Shown here: positions 7,806-16,525 of the stretch, piece by piece
Layout: each line of letters begins with the position of its first letter
Numbering within the stretch: the stretch's first letter is position 1
NCBI GenBank assembly: GCA_037128595.1
Contig: JBAXWB010000019.1
Span: forward strand, 1-64,000
Direction: 5' to 3'
From: a bacterium
GTDB taxonomy: Bacteria; Verrucomicrobiota; Kiritimatiellia; CAIKKV01; CAITUY01
DNA: 64,000 bases
The notes under the pieces: model-generated
What the model was told of the DNA's origin: nothing
What the model saw: the letters and a program-made list of their open reading frames with translations, nothing else
The model's database searches: none
Position numbers and translations under genes: made by a program

Positions 7806-8445
7806 GCCCAGTGTTTTTCTCCTGACCATGCCGACTTGAGCGCATGGCACCGACGATTAACGCCCAGACAAATACAAGCATCAATGCCGGATTCGCCCAT
7901 TGGAACGTCACCATGGCAAGGTCAGGATTTAAATCCGACCGCATACTCTTAAGCATCGGCCAAAATGAATCCGCATGTCCTTTCAAGTATTCATCCCCGG
8001 CAGCTTCCATGACGAAGGTGAACCCAAACCAGTTGGCCGCACAGGCCACGACCAATAATCCCAGCACACTCCACCAGGCAGGTGAACCTGCGATCCGCCC
8101 GCCGTGAAACACACGGAGCACCAGGGCAACGGCCATCAACACCATCGCCAGAGGCACCCAGGGCACACCAATCTTGATATCGGCCATAATGTCAGGATTA
8201 ATGATGAACACCCCGACCAATGTGACAAACCCCAGCAACAGATCAATGAGGACATCGGTTCCCGTCTCCCACGCTTCCGCGGCCAGTCGCAGGGTCAAAC
8301 GGCGGCGAATGCTGTCCAGATAAGATCGTCCCGCGACCAGCGCGAGAATCACAAATGACAACATAATCGCAAGATCGCTCACGCTTTGAAGAGACCAGAC
8401 TTCCAGTCCCTTGTGAATACCTCGCTCCAGTTCTTCCATATTCAT
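7795..8445 (-). CDS. Hypothetical 5-TM membrane protein
   Basis: A 216-aa protein with about five TM helices (near residues 22-42, 66-85, 93-112, 121-143 and 186-203) and hydrophilic ends. The loop before the last TM (GDEYLKGHADSFWPMLKSM, then SDLNPDLAMVTFQW) is probably extracytoplasmic. I do not recognise the family. AAGGAA lies 8 bp before the ATG, and the 3' end overlaps the ferredoxin start by 11 bp. It stands between the binding protein and the ferredoxin, so it is probably a dedicated component of this transporter or an associated membrane redox step. Confidence 0.75.
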   Translation of the reverse strand: MNMEELERGIHKGLEVWSLQSVSDLAIMLSFVILALVAGRSYLDSIRRRLTLRLAAEAWETGTDVLIDLLLGFVTLVGVFIINPDIMADIKIGVPWVPLAMVLMAVALVLRVFHGGRIAGSPAWWSVLGLLVVACAANWFGFTFVMEAAGDEYLKGHADSFWPMLKSMRSDLNPDLAMVTFQWANPALMLVFVWALIVGAMRSSRHGQEKNTGHDS

Positions 8446-8467
8446 CGTGTTATTCCTTCATCATCCA

Positions 8468-10012
8468 TTAACGGGGTAACGAAACCGGAGTCTTCCGGTA
8501 AGTCCAGCCAAACCCGACAGACTCAAATCGCTGACGGGACTCAGCCGAGACAATCACATCACGAAGGCGTGTCATCAATTGCGGGTATCGGGTGTCTTTT
8601 CCGACCGCATAAGGTTGGACCATATGGGCCATCGGGTGCTCAATCTTCACGCCATCAAGATACTCATGCACGCTCCCCAAATTGCTGCGGCAGGCAATGA
8701 TCACATCGAGAGAGCCGGTGCGGAGCTGATTGACAAGAAAGTCTCCGGTGGGTGACTCGACTTTCATATTGGCCCCGATTTTATCGTAAATCTCAAGTGC
8801 CATAAGCATTTTCCAGGCAATATTGCCCATGGCCGACTTCTCGTGGTGTGGCAGCCCCACACGCAACCCGGGACGCAACAGGTCTGCCGGGGTATGGATG
8901 TTGAGCGGGTTGCCCTTCGGGACGATCAGCATAAGATCATTATCCACCACGTCACGGGGATCAACATAGAGATCTTTGACACTTGTCATGAACGATGTGT
9001 CGCATGAAAAATAGGCATCAGGCCGCTCCCCCGCCCGCATTTGGGCACAGAGAACGCCGCACCCGTTGTACACCGTCGTGATGCGAATGCCCTCGCGCGC
9101 CTCGAATTCCTTCAGTGTTTTTTCAAGACCCGGACGCAACATGGCACCACTGAAGAACACCACATCCGGTGATACGGCCCAGGCATCACCGTCAAGCGAC
9201 ACATAGTGGTTCTGAGCAAATATAGGCAATCCACGGTCACGCGCTCCAAGATATCGGGCAAACCTCAACGCTTCGGTCGGCGCCCGACTGGCTTTGACCA
9301 CTCCGACCGTGACTGTTTCAAAGGCCCCCGTAAAGGTCGACGCTTCAATGATTTGAAGTTTGGGATACTGCCGGGCCGTCGCGTCCCAGACAATGCCCGC
9401 ATCCACAGCACCTATTTTGACATCATTGGCCACATCATTTACTGTAGGCTTAAACACTTTGGCGCGCGGCTTCAGCGCAGCCCACATCCCTGCGGACTCC
9501 ATCAATTTCTGGGTCATCCTGCCAATGGACGCCGCCTCGGGATTGGCCAGAGAAACAGTTACGTCCTCGCGCAACAGATCGGAAACCGCCTGGATATGCT
9601 TCGGGTTGCCAGCGCCCACAAGGATAACGGGATGCACCTTCGCCAATGGAATCGCCTCGGCGATCACGCCCAATGCCTGCCCTTCACGGATGTAACTATC
9701 ATCTCCCGCAATGAAAAGATCCCCGGCATGGGCAACCCGGAGGTTGCTGAGCAGTGTACCCGATCCGCCAAACTGCAATTGGATGCTGACCCCGAATTCC
9801 TTCTCATACTCACGGGCCACCGCCTCAACCGGCGGTTTAATCCCAGCCGCACAGTAGACCAGCAGAGTTTGCCGGGGTTCGACTGTCGGTCGGCGTGGCA
9901 GCAACAGGACAATCAAGGCGGCAACCGCTATCAACGAGGTCACGACAATCAGCATCGCAACACCCATCTTGCCCGCCTTGAATTCCGGTATCCTGTCAGA
10001 GGTCGTTTTCAT
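8468..10012 (-). CDS. Membrane-anchored fusion of two ModA-like binding domains
   Basis: A 514-aa protein. An uncleaved-looking N-terminal TM segment (about 17-39, VAMLIVVTSLIAVAALIVLLL) is followed by two tandem type II binding-protein domains. The first starts near residue 48 (LLVYCAAGIKPPVEAVAREYEKE) and the second near 285 (VVFFSGAMLRPGLEKTLKEFE). Both repeat the ModA landmarks: an SGT/GCG loop, then GDLFIAGD or DAYFSCD, then ILVGAGNP or LMLIVPKGNP. Canonical ModA has one domain of about 250 residues. It is encoded 3 bp after a glycosidase gene and upstream of the 5-TM protein, ferredoxin, permease and ATPase. Confidence 0.85.
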   Translation of the reverse strand: MKTTSDRIPEFKAGKMGVAMLIVVTSLIAVAALIVLLLPRRPTVEPRQTLLVYCAAGIKPPVEAVAREYEKEFGVSIQLQFGGSGTLLSNLRVAHAGDLFIAGDDSYIREGQALGVIAEAIPLAKVHPVILVGAGNPKHIQAVSDLLREDVTVSLANPEAASIGRMTQKLMESAGMWAALKPRAKVFKPTVNDVANDVKIGAVDAGIVWDATARQYPKLQIIEASTFTGAFETVTVGVVKASRAPTEALRFARYLGARDRGLPIFAQNHYVSLDGDAWAVSPDVVFFSGAMLRPGLEKTLKEFEAREGIRITTVYNGCGVLCAQMRAGERPDAYFSCDTSFMTSVKDLYVDPRDVVDNDLMLIVPKGNPLNIHTPADLLRPGLRVGLPHHEKSAMGNIAWKMLMALEIYDKIGANMKVESPTGDFLVNQLRTGSLDVIIACRSNLGSVHEYLDGVKIEHPMAHMVQPYAVGKDTRYPQLMTRLRDVIVSAESRQRFESVGFGWTYRKTPVSLPR

Positions 10013-10015
10013 CGT

Positions 10016-12541
10016 TTATGCACGGATGCGAAGGGTATGTACACCAACCCCATTAACGTTCACACTGGCGTAACCGCTGCGCTCAACTTGGCGGTATTCG
10101 AAATCAACCTGGCGCCCATCCAGGGTGAGGCCGCGCGGCCGGCGTGCCTCCGGCAACAGAATTTCCAGCCGCGTCGTCGGCGCACTGCTCGTAAAGGTCA
10201 AGGTCAACAAGCGACCATTGCCACGATAGCGGTAGCTTGCATACCCCTCTGAGGCGGGGTAGCGCACGCAAACCTCGGCACGTTTCACGCCGGCGGCTAC
10301 CCAGCGCGGCGCCAACAGCAAACGATCAAAGGCCACGCCTTCGTCCTTTACGCCTGCAAGCCCCTCGAGCAAAGCATACATCACGGCGGCTGCGCCCCAG
10401 TGGTCTGGAATGCCAAAACTGATCGGGTTGGGCTGGAAGTAGACCGGCGCATCGCACAGCGTCAACCCCAGCACAAACCACTCTCCAGCCCCCGGCATGG
10501 TGGCCAGCCTGATCCCGGCAATTATTTTTTCGGGGTGCGGGTTATAGATCCCGCAGGTAAAGACGGCGATATTGGGGCAGACGCGGTTCTTGCCGCGCCA
10601 CGCCACGCGCGCATGAGGGTGGAAGAAATCCGGCGGCGTCCACCAGTTTCGCACCATGTTGTCCTTCACCGCGACATGATGTTCGCTCCCATCCGCGTAC
10701 TGCATCGTAATGCTTCCAGCCGGAAAGGCGGCACTGGAGTAGGTGTGCAGCAGATAGAGCGATTGCGCAACGCGATTCACCGGGAGTTTGATCTCCGGCA
10801 GGTAGGGAGCCTTCGGCGCAAGGCCGATGCAGGCCCGGCGCTGGTTTTGGCGCGGATCGATCAAGACAAAGGGGATGTCCTCATACCGCTGCCTACCCAC
10901 CAGCATTTCCGCGAGGTCATTCCGGCCTTCACCAGTCCACCCCGGTACGTTTTTGGCGCCTTTGCCGCAAAAGTCCACGTTGGCCGCCGTGGTGAGATCA
11001 AGCGTGTGGAAGGTGCGGCGGGGCGGCGTTGATTCTGCACCGCGCAGCACGCAGGGGAGGATGCGCTGCCGGCTCCACTCCGTCACGGCCGAGCCGCCAT
11101 TGGGGGCGCGCGGCAGCCAGTCGGCAAACTTGTCGCACAGACCTCCCACGCGGCGCAGGATGTCGGCACCGTAGTTCTCAAAGCCATGTTCAAATGCGCC
11201 ATGCGCAAGTTCACCAGCCGTGATCGTGGAGACGCCGCCGTTCATGTACTCCCATTTGTCGTTGGCATGCTTGAACCCACGCTCGAAGGGAGGATAGATC
11301 AGGTACCATTCGCCCGGCGACCCCTTGGGTAGATCGCGCCGCAGGTGCTGGTAGGTGCGTAGGATCTCCACGCACTGCGCATGAGGGATGCCACGGTTGA
11401 GCGCGTAGGTGTTGGAGAGAGAAATCTGCTTGCTTTCATCCACGCCGAGGTCGCGTTTGACCCGGGGATCCTCGGGCACATGATGCCGGTAAAACCGGCC
11501 GTTCCACGCCACCCGGTCGAGCCGCTGCCGGATCGCGTCGCCGGTGCGCCGCCATTGCCGCGCCTCGGCGTTGCGACCGGCGTGCTCCAGCATTTCGGCC
11601 AGATAGCGGCAGCCGGCGGCATAGCCGGTGTTGTCGCCGTGCATGATGCCAAAGCGCGTCTTCTCCGGGTCGATCAGCATGTTGTGGCCGGAGATGGCCA
11701 GGTCTTCCTCGGTCTGGAAGTCCCAAGTGTCGATCGTGTAGCCACGCTTGAGGAGTTTGAATTTCCGCGACCAGTAGCAGGGCGATTGGCGTGAAAAGTT
11801 CAGCGCCCGGATGGCCTGATCCAGACGCCCCCGCATCCAGGCCTCGTCACCTGTCGCCTTCCAGATGTAGTAGAGGCCTTCCACGTAGATATACTCCAAG
11901 TCATTCTCCACAGGGGTGCGCTGCATGCAGACATCGCGCGCCGGATCCTGCCAGCGGAAGCCCGTGGGAAGAAACACGATGTCCCAGTAGCTGGCGACGC
12001 GTTCCAGGGGTTTCACGGTATCCGCCAGCATGCCATTCGTGTGCTGGGTGTCGCCAAAGAGATCGAGCCCCGGCTTCAACTCGGGACAGAAATATTTCAA
12101 CCCCTTCATCACATGAATATGGTCCCGCAGGCAAAAACTGAAAAAATTGTAAAAGCGGTTGCCAAGGCGCAGGTAATGCGGCTCGCTCCAGCAGAGCATG
12201 GTCCAGAGCGCATCCGCGAAAAGTTGTTGGTAGATGCCATCCGATTCCTTTAATTCCGTCCGGCAATCCACCTGGAAGGAAAGCGCCGCCAGTTCGCATT
12301 GCGCCTCATCCAGCAACCGTACCTCATGACGCCCCAGAGCCCCGCCGACCGTAAAACGAAACGGCGTCTTTCCTTTTTGCCGTATGTATTCGCGACCCTG
12401 TCCGTCGCGCACAGTCCAAGTTCCTGACAGGCAGCCACCGGTGACCGTTACCCGGCTCAAGGGCGTCATCGGCTCATTCAGCGGCGACTCGGCAAGGTGA
12501 AGATGATGTTCCCTGTCGACTCCATTATTCTGACGTTTCAT
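10016..12541 (-). CDS. Six-hairpin (alpha/alpha)6-barrel glycoside hydrolase, cytoplasmic
   Basis: An 841-aa protein with an N-terminal beta region (to about 115), a long helical middle of six-hairpin glycosidase type (about 120-500; helix pairs such as YIYVEGLYYIWKATGDEAWM and GYAAGCRYLAEMLEHAGRNAEA) and a C-terminal beta-sandwich (about 600-841). This architecture is seen in the GH65/GH78/GH94/GH95 superfamily. I cannot assign a family. Acidic candidates lie in DTWDFQTEED and GVDESKQ. There is no signal peptide. It is the first gene of the minus-strand set: its stop is 3 bp from the ATG of the double binding protein. That link to an oxyanion-type transporter is odd. Confidence 0.78.
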   Translation of the reverse strand: MKRQNNGVDREHHLHLAESPLNEPMTPLSRVTVTGGCLSGTWTVRDGQGREYIRQKGKTPFRFTVGGALGRHEVRLLDEAQCELAALSFQVDCRTELKESDGIYQQLFADALWTMLCWSEPHYLRLGNRFYNFFSFCLRDHIHVMKGLKYFCPELKPGLDLFGDTQHTNGMLADTVKPLERVASYWDIVFLPTGFRWQDPARDVCMQRTPVENDLEYIYVEGLYYIWKATGDEAWMRGRLDQAIRALNFSRQSPCYWSRKFKLLKRGYTIDTWDFQTEEDLAISGHNMLIDPEKTRFGIMHGDNTGYAAGCRYLAEMLEHAGRNAEARQWRRTGDAIRQRLDRVAWNGRFYRHHVPEDPRVKRDLGVDESKQISLSNTYALNRGIPHAQCVEILRTYQHLRRDLPKGSPGEWYLIYPPFERGFKHANDKWEYMNGGVSTITAGELAHGAFEHGFENYGADILRRVGGLCDKFADWLPRAPNGGSAVTEWSRQRILPCVLRGAESTPPRRTFHTLDLTTAANVDFCGKGAKNVPGWTGEGRNDLAEMLVGRQRYEDIPFVLIDPRQNQRRACIGLAPKAPYLPEIKLPVNRVAQSLYLLHTYSSAAFPAGSITMQYADGSEHHVAVKDNMVRNWWTPPDFFHPHARVAWRGKNRVCPNIAVFTCGIYNPHPEKIIAGIRLATMPGAGEWFVLGLTLCDAPVYFQPNPISFGIPDHWGAAAVMYALLEGLAGVKDEGVAFDRLLLAPRWVAAGVKRAEVCVRYPASEGYASYRYRGNGRLLTLTFTSSAPTTRLEILLPEARRPRGLTLDGRQVDFEYRQVERSGYASVNVNGVGVHTLRIRA

Positions 12542-12834
12542 GCGCCCATGCTACTATATCCAATGAGAAGAATGACACACTCTTAGATATTTTTTTTGTT
12601 GAATCGCGCATTACTTTGGATGCCGCCCTCGCCTCGTTTCCTCGCGCGTGATCATGATGAGGCTTAAACGCAGGCCTTTTCGGCCCATCGTCCGTTACTG
12701 CCGCCTCGTGCGGCAGAGGCCAAAAGCCATGATGCGAACGCCTTCCGCCGGGGACATAATCCTTGCCTTGACGGCAACGGTTTACCCATAATATTCACAT
12801 TCTTTATTGTAACCGAAAACCTGAGAGGCTTACC
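12542..12834. promoter_or_regulatory. Divergent intergenic region with hairpins
   Basis: The 293-bp region between two divergent glycosidase genes should hold both promoters. Visible structure: a perfect hairpin CTGCCGC-CTCGT-GCGGCAG (12698-12716), a smaller GGCC-TTTTC-GGCC just left of it (12673-12685), and a TTGACG (about 12769) with TAATAT 15 bp downstream as a weak promoter for the + strand gene. GAGAGG before ATG 12835 is its Shine-Dalgarno. No minus-strand promoter is convincing. Confidence 0.4.
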
Positions 12835-15072
12835 ATGTTCAGCGCCAAAACGATTGCCAAAGCTGTGCGCCGCGCCAATATTGTTTATGACCTCCACGAA
12901 CTCCAGACCGGCCATGAGTTCATCCCGCCCTACGTTGCCAACGGCTGGGTGGGTGGCTCTTTTGATGAGTTCGGCTTTCCCTCCAAACCCAACTTCGACT
13001 ACGATCATGGACGCCGGCATATCGGGTATGTAAACCATTACTACCGCTATTCCAATGGGGGGCACAATCAGGCGGCTCTCCTCGCCATGTCACCCGGACG
13101 CGCAGACGGACGCGGCCTCTGGCTGGGCGACCTCTCACGCTACCGCCAGGTCCTTGACCTCTACGCCATGACGCTCACCACCGATTGGACCGTGGACACC
13201 GCTACCTACCGGACGCGTTCCTTTGCAAGCATGGCCCTGCCGGAACTTTTCGAGACGGCCTTCACCTGCACCGGCATCACACCCCGCGACGCGCTGACCG
13301 TCCGCATGCGCTTTGACTTGCTGCAGGCCGAGAACACAAGTTGCCGCTGGAAGCAGGGTCTCATGGATACCCTTCAGGTGGAAATCGAGGAGGCTAAACA
13401 GGGCTGGCTCGTACGTTCCATCACCAACTGCAAAACAACTGAGTTTCTGATCGCTGGCGTGAACCTCACCCTCCAGTGCGAGGGCAATGAACTCGTCTTT
13501 ATCGTGCCGGAGGGCAATAGCGCGCTGCGCGTGCTCATCCTCGACCCCGAACTCGGCGCCCAACGCGACGCCGCCGTGAAGGCACTGCCCAAACCCTCAC
13601 CACGCTTCCGTCAGGACCATCTCGCTGCCGCCGCCGCCTTCTGGGAACGCAGTGGTCTTTTCCTCCCACAGGGTCCTGCCGCCAAGGTATGGACACGTTC
13701 CGCCTACTACCTGGCCTCAGCCGTCTCGCCGTTGCCTACCCATATCATGGAGCCGACGGGACTCAATAATAACATCTGGAAGCACGGTTTCCCGCAGGAC
13801 ATGTATTACGTCACCGAGAATCTGGCACGACTTGGTCACATCGAGCGCGCCTTGGCACAACTTCCCAACTGGCTCGACAACCTGGAGGCGGTCAAGCGCT
13901 ATACCCGGCGGATCGCGGAGCGCGAGGGCGCCTTCTACCCTTGGATCCCTCCATTCGAGGACTGGGACGGATTCGAGAAAGACGGCCCCACCAACCCCGA
14001 CACCTACGAGTTCCACAACTCCGCCTATGTGGCGGCCATGGTCTGGAACTGCTTCAAGATCACCGGCGACCGGGCCTTCCTGGCAAAACATTTTCCCATC
14101 CTGGAGGAGGTGGCGCGATTCTATCTGTCACTCACCGTTCTGCCGCCGGGCGGCAAGGCACAAATCCAGCATCTGCACCTGCGCAGCCAGGATGAGGCCA
14201 GCACGGAGACCGGCGAAAAATCAAATGCGCTCTGCTGTTTCTGGTCCGCGCTCTACACTCTGCGCGCCTACCAAGAGGTCTGCCGCATCCTCGGGCGCCA
14301 AGGCGAACTTCAGGGCCGTGTGACCGAGGTACTCACAGTCGGCTATGATCTTGCCTCACTCGAACGCCCGGATGGCACACTGAAGACGTTTGCGGAGGAT
14401 GACCGGCCAGTAGGCCTGCAGAAGCATCCGGTGCAATTAAATCCCATCTGTTACCTGCCTCTACCGGACATCATCGACAGTTATGCACCGGTAAAAACTT
14501 CCTGGGCCCGCCGCTATGACCTGACGCATCAGGCGCTTCTCCCCATCTCCTATGGTTGGACCTTTGGGGAGTTCACCCTCGCCTCGGCACGTATGCGGTC
14601 AGGCCGCGAGGTGGCACGTGACCTCTCAATGGTGCAACCCGCACGTTTCGCGGACCCGTACTGGATCCAGTTCTATGAATCGAGCATGCGTGAGCCGTGG
14701 CATATGAAGAAGGCTTACTACTTCACAACCAGCGGGCTCTACCTGCAAGCCCTGACAGACTGTGTGGTGCAATACTGCCGCGGGACGCTTGACCTGTTCG
14801 CCGCAATCCTGCCGGAATGGGAGGATAAATCTTTCTTTTTCCATGGACTCCGCACCGACGGCGGCCTCGCAGTCTCCGGCGAATGGCGGGCAGGCGGTTT
14901 TCGCGTAGAGATCGTGCCCTCACGAGACGTGGTGATGCCCCTGCGCATAAGTCGCGACCTCAAAGGCATCCGCCTGCTGGAAGCAGACGGCCAAGCCCGG
15001 CAATTCGACGGCCAGACTGAGATCCCCTATTCATTCCGCAAAGCCCATCAGGTCGTGGTGGAAAGAAATTGA
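12835..15072 (+). CDS. GH65/GH94-like six-hairpin glycoside hydrolase or phosphorylase
   Basis: A 745-aa protein. The N-terminal beta-sandwich (to about 270) has ANGWVGGSFDEFG and a DFDYDHGR-like loop. A six-hairpin catalytic region follows (about 275-640), with NNIWKHGFPQDMYYV, then PWIPPFEDWDGF, then TYEFHNSAYVAAMVW. The EFHNSAY segment stands where GH65 enzymes carry their ENAY-type acid motif. A short beta C-terminal domain ends the protein. No signal peptide is seen. It is divergent from the similar 841-aa gene and convergent with the GH4 gene, 13 bp away. Hydrolase or phosphorylase cannot be decided by eye. Confidence 0.72.
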   Translation: MFSAKTIAKAVRRANIVYDLHELQTGHEFIPPYVANGWVGGSFDEFGFPSKPNFDYDHGRRHIGYVNHYYRYSNGGHNQAALLAMSPGRADGRGLWLGDLSRYRQVLDLYAMTLTTDWTVDTATYRTRSFASMALPELFETAFTCTGITPRDALTVRMRFDLLQAENTSCRWKQGLMDTLQVEIEEAKQGWLVRSITNCKTTEFLIAGVNLTLQCEGNELVFIVPEGNSALRVLILDPELGAQRDAAVKALPKPSPRFRQDHLAAAAAFWERSGLFLPQGPAAKVWTRSAYYLASAVSPLPTHIMEPTGLNNNIWKHGFPQDMYYVTENLARLGHIERALAQLPNWLDNLEAVKRYTRRIAEREGAFYPWIPPFEDWDGFEKDGPTNPDTYEFHNSAYVAAMVWNCFKITGDRAFLAKHFPILEEVARFYLSLTVLPPGGKAQIQHLHLRSQDEASTETGEKSNALCCFWSALYTLRAYQEVCRILGRQGELQGRVTEVLTVGYDLASLERPDGTLKTFAEDDRPVGLQKHPVQLNPICYLPLPDIIDSYAPVKTSWARRYDLTHQALLPISYGWTFGEFTLASARMRSGREVARDLSMVQPARFADPYWIQFYESSMREPWHMKKAYYFTTSGLYLQALTDCVVQYCRGTLDLFAAILPEWEDKSFFFHGLRTDGGLAVSGEWRAGGFRVEIVPSRDVVMPLRISRDLKGIRLLEADGQARQFDGQTEIPYSFRKAHQVVVERN

Positions 15073-15085
15073 GAGGCAAAACTTC

Positions 15086-16384
15086 TTAGTCTGTAGCCCA
15101 ATCTGACGTGTACTCTGCGTTTTCCAGGAACAACTCATCCGTCATCGCCCGGATCTGCGGCAGAGTCAGGATGGCACCGGTGAGGGGATCGGCCTGAATC
15201 GCCTGCCTGACGAGGCGCCGGCTCTTCGTCAACGCCCCCTCTACGGCCATCCCATGCACCGCGACGTGCGGCGTCATGAGAGCGGCTAATGCAGCCGGGA
15301 GCTGACCCACACGACAGGGAGTGATCCCGTTGGCATCCGCCAGGCACGGCGTTTCCACCACCGCCTGCGGAGGAAGATTTTCAATGAGTCCATGATTGCG
15401 GATATTCCCATAAAAAACCCGCGGCCGGCCTGTTTCCAGAGAGTGCAGGATGCGCGCCCCATACTCGTTACTGCGTTCGTAGACAATCGGCTCTTTTCCG
15501 GTAATCTGGCGGTCCACTTCAGAAACCCTGGCCTTGTAGTTGGCAGAATCGCGATCATAGCCCCAGTAGGTTTCACAGGCATATTGCTTCGCGACGGTCT
15601 CGTCCTTGCGGAACCAGGGATAGTATTCGGTCTGATGTTGCGGCCCCTCGGCCGGGAAATAACCGATCGCCTCTAACAGCTCGAAGCGGGGACGCTCCCA
15701 GGGCTCGGCTGTCACCACGCGATCCTTGGCTGCCAACAGGTCCGGATAAATATTCCGTCCTTTGTGCTCGAGTGTAAGATAGAAGTTCACATGATTGAGT
15801 CCGCCGGCGGTGTAACGCACCTCATCGGGAGGAATACCAATCCACCTGGCGATCTGCGGGTACGTATTCTGGATACTGTGACACAGACCCACGGAACGTT
15901 CATGACCGGAATCCAGAAGCGTCCACAAGTTCATGGCCATGGGGTTGGCGTAGTTGAGAAGCCAAGCGCACGGAGCCACCTCCCGCAGGTCGCTGGCAAG
16001 ACCTCGCAACACCGGAGCCGTGCGTACACAGCGGAAGACACCGCCGGGGCCGATCGTATCACTGACCGTCTGCAACACGCCGTATTTGGCCGGTATGGCC
16101 ACATCAGACTGATAGTGCTTGAGCCCGCCCACCATGATCGTAACGATCACGTAGTCTGCCCCTTCCAGCGCCTGGCGCCGGTCTGTAGTGGCGGAAACGC
16201 GTGAAGGCAGTTTCCGATCCCGGATGATCTTGTTGATCATCCGCTCCGAACGGGCGACCCGCTCCGCATCAATATCCATAAGCGAGATCTCGAGCTCGCG
16301 AAGTTCCTCGTAACTAAAGAAATCAACAACCAGTTCCCGGACAAACTTGGCGCTACCGCCGCCAATAATCGCAATCTTCCTCAT
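15086..16384 (-). CDS. GH4 family NAD-dependent glycosidase (alpha-galactosidase/alpha-glucosidase type)
   Basis: A 432-aa protein with the GH4 signature set: N-terminal Rossmann loop IGGGSAKF (7-14), DID at the NAD ribose-binding position (37-39), NYANPMAMN (144-152), metal ligand Cys168 in GLCHS and His198 in GLNHVNF. GH4 enzymes oxidise the C3 hydroxyl with NAD+ and need Mn2+, acting on small intracellular glycosides. The NYANPM and GLCHS motifs favour the MelA-like branch over 6-phospho-glucosidases, but the substrate is not proven. A palindrome resembling an operator lies about 110 bp upstream. Confidence 0.9.
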   Translation of the reverse strand: MRKIAIIGGGSAKFVRELVVDFFSYEELRELEISLMDIDAERVARSERMINKIIRDRKLPSRVSATTDRRQALEGADYVIVTIMVGGLKHYQSDVAIPAKYGVLQTVSDTIGPGGVFRCVRTAPVLRGLASDLREVAPCAWLLNYANPMAMNLWTLLDSGHERSVGLCHSIQNTYPQIARWIGIPPDEVRYTAGGLNHVNFYLTLEHKGRNIYPDLLAAKDRVVTAEPWERPRFELLEAIGYFPAEGPQHQTEYYPWFRKDETVAKQYACETYWGYDRDSANYKARVSEVDRQITGKEPIVYERSNEYGARILHSLETGRPRVFYGNIRNHGLIENLPPQAVVETPCLADANGITPCRVGQLPAALAALMTPHVAVHGMAVEGALTKSRRLVRQAIQADPLTGAILTLPQIRAMTDELFLENAEYTSDWATD

Positions 16385-16491
16385 TCACTCCTCCAATGAT
16401 TCACGAACATTCAAACATCTCCAACTCACTCTAATCCTTATGGTCGCAACAAAATCTTACCCGAAATTCTTCCCGAAATAAGATGTGTTCA

Positions 16492-16508
16492 ATTCGTATG
16501 TGACGAAT
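16492..16508. promoter_or_regulatory. Palindrome ATTCGT-N5-ACGAAT, candidate operator
   Basis: A perfect 6-bp inverted repeat with a 5-bp centre (ATGTG) in the 141-bp space upstream of the GH4 gene and downstream of the 1216-aa gene. The same half-sites ACGAAT and ATTCGT occur upstream of the LacI-family gene at 25621-25659. A shared regulator is inferred. Confidence 0.45.
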
Positions 16509-16525
16509 ATGCCTGCCATCAAGGT

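Noticed and set aside
5307-10012. Straightforward molybdate transporter annotation (modA, modB, modC)
   Set aside because: The permease fits, but the fused double binding protein, missing TOBE domain, ferredoxin and Cys-rich third binding protein make a firm substrate or symbol unsafe.
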